From: Bacilli bacterium
GTDB lineage: Bacteria; Bacillota_I; Bacilli_A; RF39; UBA660
Direction: 5' to 3'
DNA: 62,591 nt
Assembly (NCBI GenBank): GCA_900769635.1
Contig: CAAGHJ010000053.1
Span: 1 to 62,591, forward strand
This document shows positions 59,340-62,591 of the stretch, piece after piece. The notes beneath the pieces are model-generated. The model worked only from the letters and a program-made list of their open reading frames with translations. It was not told the origin of the DNA and did no database searches. The position numbers and the translations under genes were made by a program. Position 1 is the stretch's first letter, and the number at the start of each line of letters is the position of its first letter.

Positions 59340-60092
59340 TTATTCTTTTTTTGTGGACTTTTCTATTAAATTTGAGTTTGTTGTATATCCATTCAAATAC
59401 ATTTGAGGCACTTTACCTTCTATAACTTTCATAGATATTGGTATTACGTTTGAAACTTTTACTGTTTTTGATATGAATGGCAAATTTATTTTTGATGATA
59501 CTTCTACATATACTCCTATTTCTAAAAGTGCATTATTAATGCCATAGTTTGTAACTTTTGTTTCTATATTGCTTATAACATCTCCAATTAAATTTAACTT
59601 AATAGGAATTTTGGGACCGATATTTGACAAAAAAGCATTTGTTGTTATAGTTCCAATCGGAACTTCATATATTATTCCACTGTTTATTATTTTTTTATCG
59701 TAGTTTTCTATAGTATTTTGTGGTAATTCTACTAAATCAACATTTCCTTCTTCTATTGATTTTAAATTTAATTGAATAAGATTAGTTATAGTCGATAACA
59801 TTCTTGTAACATTAACTGAGTTATACGTTACAAGGGTTACCTCACCACTTTGATTTTTTTCTATATTAAAAAGTTCTTCTTGACTTAAAGTTAAGGCCAA
59901 TTGTTTAGTAACAGCATTATTTATGACTAATGTTGTTATCTTTTTTGTTTCAGATTCGGCATAATTCATTAATAGTGGTGTTACTTTATAATTCCAATAT
60001 TTTATTAATAAATAGGACGTCAGAATAGAAAATATAATTATTATCTGCAATAATATTATCTTATTTCTTCTTTTTCTTTTCTTCAGTTTCAT
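59340..60092 (-). CDS. yunB: YunB-like sporulation protein
   Basis: The 250-residue protein has a basic N-terminus, one membrane helix (IILLQIIIIFSILTSYLLIK) and the YunB region: PLLMNYAESETKKITTLVINNAV, then IPIGTITTNAFLSNIGPKIPIKLNLIGDV and a C-terminal VEGKVPQMYLNGY. YunB of Bacillus is expressed in sporulation and its biochemical role is unknown. Its presence suggests the organism sporulates or descends from sporulators. It is a single gene behind the tmk gene on the same strand. Confidence 0.8.
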   Translation of the reverse strand: MKLKKRKRRNKIILLQIIIIFSILTSYLLIKYWNYKVTPLLMNYAESETKKITTLVINNAVTKQLALTLSQEELFNIEKNQSGEVTLVTYNSVNVTRMLSTITNLIQLNLKSIEEGNVDLVELPQNTIENYDKKIINSGIIYEVPIGTITTNAFLSNIGPKIPIKLNLIGDVISNIETKVTNYGINNALLEIGVYVEVSSKINLPFISKTVKVSNVIPISMKVIEGKVPQMYLNGYTTNSNLIEKSTKKE

Positions 60093-60135
60093 ATTTTTTC
60101 ACCAATAAATAATATGCAAAAAAAGAAGTTATATT

Positions 60136-60831
60136 TTATAGTATAGTAATCACTTTTTCATATAACTCTTTATTAATATCTTCTATCGTCCTTATATTTT
60201 TTTCATTTGTACATTTTATCATATCATAATTATAAATGTCCGATAACTCCAAATATGCTTTTTCACTTCTTTTTAAATATTCTACATTGCTTTCAACTTC
60301 ATCAGGTAATTCGTCTCTATTTTTCTTCAATTCACATGCTTTTTCATACGGTAAATATAGTAATATTATTTTGTCTGGTCTTGGTAATTCATTTATTGTA
60401 TATTCTAACATATCTATTTTTTTGTATATTTTTTTTCTTTCGTTAGCATTTAATATTAATCCACCTCTATGTGCCATATTAGAAGGAACATATCTATCAA
60501 TTATTAGATTATAGCCCTCATATAGGTATTTATTTATAATTGGAAGATTATATCTTCTATCAGCTGCATAATACATTATTGCTGTTAATGAATCTATATT
60601 TCCTCCTCCTTCTTTAAATAAACTATGATTTTGTGTTAATATTTCTTTACATATTTCTGGTTTTCCCAATAAGCAAGATCCTATTATTTTTCCCGTTGGT
60701 GTTTCATACATTGGAAATGATATTCTTTTTGTTTTTTTGCCACAATCATTTAACTTTTTTTCCAACAATCTAGATTGCGTTTCTTTTCCAGAACAATCGG
60801 TTCCTTCTATTACAATTATTTTTCCTCTCAT
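60136..60831 (-). CDS. tmk: Thymidylate kinase
   Basis: The 231-residue kinase has a P-loop IEGTDCSGKETQ, FPMYETPTGKII, and IDRYVPSNMAHRG (the DR(Y/H) motif). It phosphorylates dTMP to dTDP. It is longer than typical bacterial Tmk (about 210) with an inserted SLFKEGGGNIDS region, closer to the subgroup that has FP-Y and TPTG sequences. It is not next to holB, as it is in Bacillus. Confidence 0.85.
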   Translation of the reverse strand: MRGKIIVIEGTDCSGKETQSRLLEKKLNDCGKKTKRISFPMYETPTGKIIGSCLLGKPEICKEILTQNHSLFKEGGGNIDSLTAIMYYAADRRYNLPIINKYLYEGYNLIIDRYVPSNMAHRGGLILNANERKKIYKKIDMLEYTINELPRPDKIILLYLPYEKACELKKNRDELPDEVESNVEYLKRSEKAYLELSDIYNYDMIKCTNEKNIRTIEDINKELYEKVITIL

Positions 60832-60900
60832 TTTTTCTACCTCAATATCAGTATAACATATTTTTTCTTTATTATATTAATTTTTACTTATAGTTTACTT

Positions 60901-61716
60901 TTATCTGTCAAACGCTTTACCCAAAGTGTAGCCTACTAATAGCAATGGTATCCCTATTATTAATTCATGAGTTGTGCTTAACTTAGTTAATGTTTGATAT
61001 GTTAAAGATATGATCGTGCTTATGAAAATTCCTAATATTATATTATATGTTGTATTTTTATAATGGCAAAATAATTTTGATATTAACAGTGACACTATAT
61101 AAATTCCCAATATTAATCCAAATAAAAATGGTAATATAATATTAAATGAATTCATTACTATTTCTAAATTAGTTATATTTGCAAATAAGGATATTATTAT
61201 TTGATATATTCCCATAAGAAGTAGCAAAGCTGTTGAAGAAACTCCCGGTACTACGGTACCTATGGCTTCCAATAATCCTCCACAAAAAAAGGTAATATAA
61301 TCTTTATAATTGTATTTCATAATATATATTTTTTCTCCCGACATAAACATTATTCCTGTAAATAATATGATTGTTACTATTATTATAATATAATTGTTAT
61401 TTTTTATTTCTTTAGTTATATTTTTAACGGTTCCCAATATTAATCCTATAAAAAATATCATTACCAAAAATTCGCTTTTTTTTATTAGCAACGTTAATAT
61501 CTTACTAAATATTATTATTGAAAGTATTATTCCTATCATTAATGAAGATAGTATATATATATTTTCTTTAGCATTTTTATTAAAATGAATTATTGCATTT
61601 AATCCTTTATCATAAACTTTTAATATTATTGCTAAAAATGCACCAGAAATTCCAGGAAGTATTTTACCTATTCCTATGATGAAACCTTTAAGTATTAATA
61701 TTAGATAACGTTTCAT
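60901..61716 (-). CDS. DUF368 (PopT-type) polyprenyl-phosphate transporter
   Basis: The 271-residue protein has about eight membrane helices and two inverted GxxxPGxS motifs (GIGKILPGISGAFLA at the start and AIGTVVPGVSSTALLLLMGIY in the middle), the mark of DUF368. Members (PopT) return undecaprenyl phosphate across the membrane for reuse in wall building, as reported in Gram-positive and Gram-negative bacteria. The gene is slightly short at 271 residues. No partner genes nearby. Confidence 0.85.
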   Translation of the reverse strand: MKRYLILILKGFIIGIGKILPGISGAFLAIILKVYDKGLNAIIHFNKNAKENIYILSSLMIGIILSIIIFSKILTLLIKKSEFLVMIFFIGLILGTVKNITKEIKNNNYIIIIVTIILFTGIMFMSGEKIYIMKYNYKDYITFFCGGLLEAIGTVVPGVSSTALLLLMGIYQIIISLFANITNLEIVMNSFNIILPFLFGLILGIYIVSLLISKLFCHYKNTTYNIILGIFISTIISLTYQTLTKLSTTHELIIGIPLLLVGYTLGKAFDR

Positions 61717-62061
61717 TTAATCACCTAGTATAGAATATTTGTTTTTTTGATTTGTATTCTTTTAAACATAGTTTAATTATTGTTATATTCAAATTTTTTA
61801 ATAATTTATTTATGTAATATTTTATTATATTAATTATTTTGAATTACTCTTATTTAAAATAATTATTTTTAACATATAATTATGCTGTATGTGCATAAGT
61901 TCGGGAACAAAAATATATATTATTTGAAAAATTTATCTTTTATTTTTTGTAAATTATTATTATAATATTTTTATGTTTTGCATTTTTGCTAATTAAAACT
62001 GTCATCACTCGAACCTGAAGGTTGGTTTTTTTGTCAGTTAAATTATAAAACATAAAAAAAA
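61717..62061. other. AT-rich intergenic region between DUF368 gene and 5S rRNA
   Basis: No gene is supported. The region is very AT rich. On the minus strand an imperfect stem (AACTGACA at 62034-62041 and TGACAGTT at 61996-62003) with an inner AACC-TTCA-GGTT hairpin (62013-62024) precedes TTTAATT. This could end rRNA transcription. Confidence 0.4.
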
Positions 62062-62168
62062 ATATTGGCAACGTCCTATTTTTGCTAATACTATCGTCGG
62101 CGCTGAAGTGCTTAACTTCTGTGTTCGGGATGGGTACAGGTGGGTCCACTTCGCAAATATCACCAATA
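62062..62168 (-). rRNA. rrf: 5S ribosomal RNA
   Basis: On the minus strand the RNA starts TTGGTGATATTTGCG and holds the conserved 5S core CCCATCCCGAACACAGAAG and GCGCCGACGATAGTA. It ends with the matching arm CGTTGCCAA. Length about 105 bases. It follows 23S, the usual order. Confidence 0.92.
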
Positions 62169-62235
62169 TATAATTTATATAAAGTTCTCTGAAAACAAGA
62201 TAATGTGTTATTTCATCAAATTAGGTTTAATCTCG

Positions 62236-62591
<356 letters not shown>

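Noticed and set aside
61940..62149. Minus-strand open frame
   Set aside because: It overlaps the 5S rRNA and has no ribosome-binding site.

Overview
The window looks like a low-GC Gram-positive bacterium of the Bacilli side of the Bacillota, probably an uncultured gut lineage (RF39/RFN20/Erysipelotrichales-like). The reasons are strong AGGAGG ribosome-binding sites, SigA-type promoters with 17-nt spacers and often an extended -10, TGA used as a stop (so not the Mycoplasma code), the Firmicutes order of the S10-spc-alpha operon, a zinc-type S14, and a YunB-like sporulation protein. The species call is inference. Nearly all genes lie on the minus strand; the exceptions are an antitoxin (3.4 kb), a phosphorelay plus ATPase/nuclease block (4.9-11.6 kb), a broken Nudix gene (16 kb) and a GNAT gene (35 kb).

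Layout. 0-4.8 kb: two tandemly related surface proteins, one with a frameshift that cuts off its signal sequence, an orphan RelB-like antitoxin with only the last codons of its toxin, and a sortase-type surface protein. 4.9-8.8 kb: a three-gene phosphorelay (HPt protein; REC protein with a degenerate HD-GYP domain; hybrid histidine kinase). 8.9-11.7 kb: a DUF4143 ATPase and a DUF1016/YhcG-like nuclease, each followed by the same 126-bp repeat. 11.7-36 kb: mainly housekeeping genes (pdp, scpAB, parC, truA, pcrA, hisS, rplM-rpsI, slipin, PHP, rhomboid, rluD, htrA) with exported proteins, an Abi_2 protein and a GNAT gene between them. 36-45 kb: an AT-rich run of poorly known genes, including a coiled-coil protein, a CwlD-like amidase, a paired membrane/cytosolic unknown, an exported pilin-like protein, an amidoligase-family enzyme and an SDR.

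45-59.3 kb holds one long ribosomal operon from rpsJ to rplQ with secY, adk, map, infA and rpoA. It has a clear promoter and structured leader at one end and a terminator at the other. rpmD (L30) is missing from its usual place between rpsE and rplO. 59.3-62.6 kb has yunB, a thymidylate kinase, a DUF368 transporter, then 5S rRNA and the 3' end of 23S rRNA running off the window.

The most unusual items are the phosphorelay ending in a probably inactive HD-GYP domain, the repeat-flanked nuclease gene whose coding sequence also carries the repeat's palindrome, the toxin remnant behind its antitoxin, the out-of-frame signal sequence, and the 23-nt identical promoter region shared by two distant exported-protein genes.
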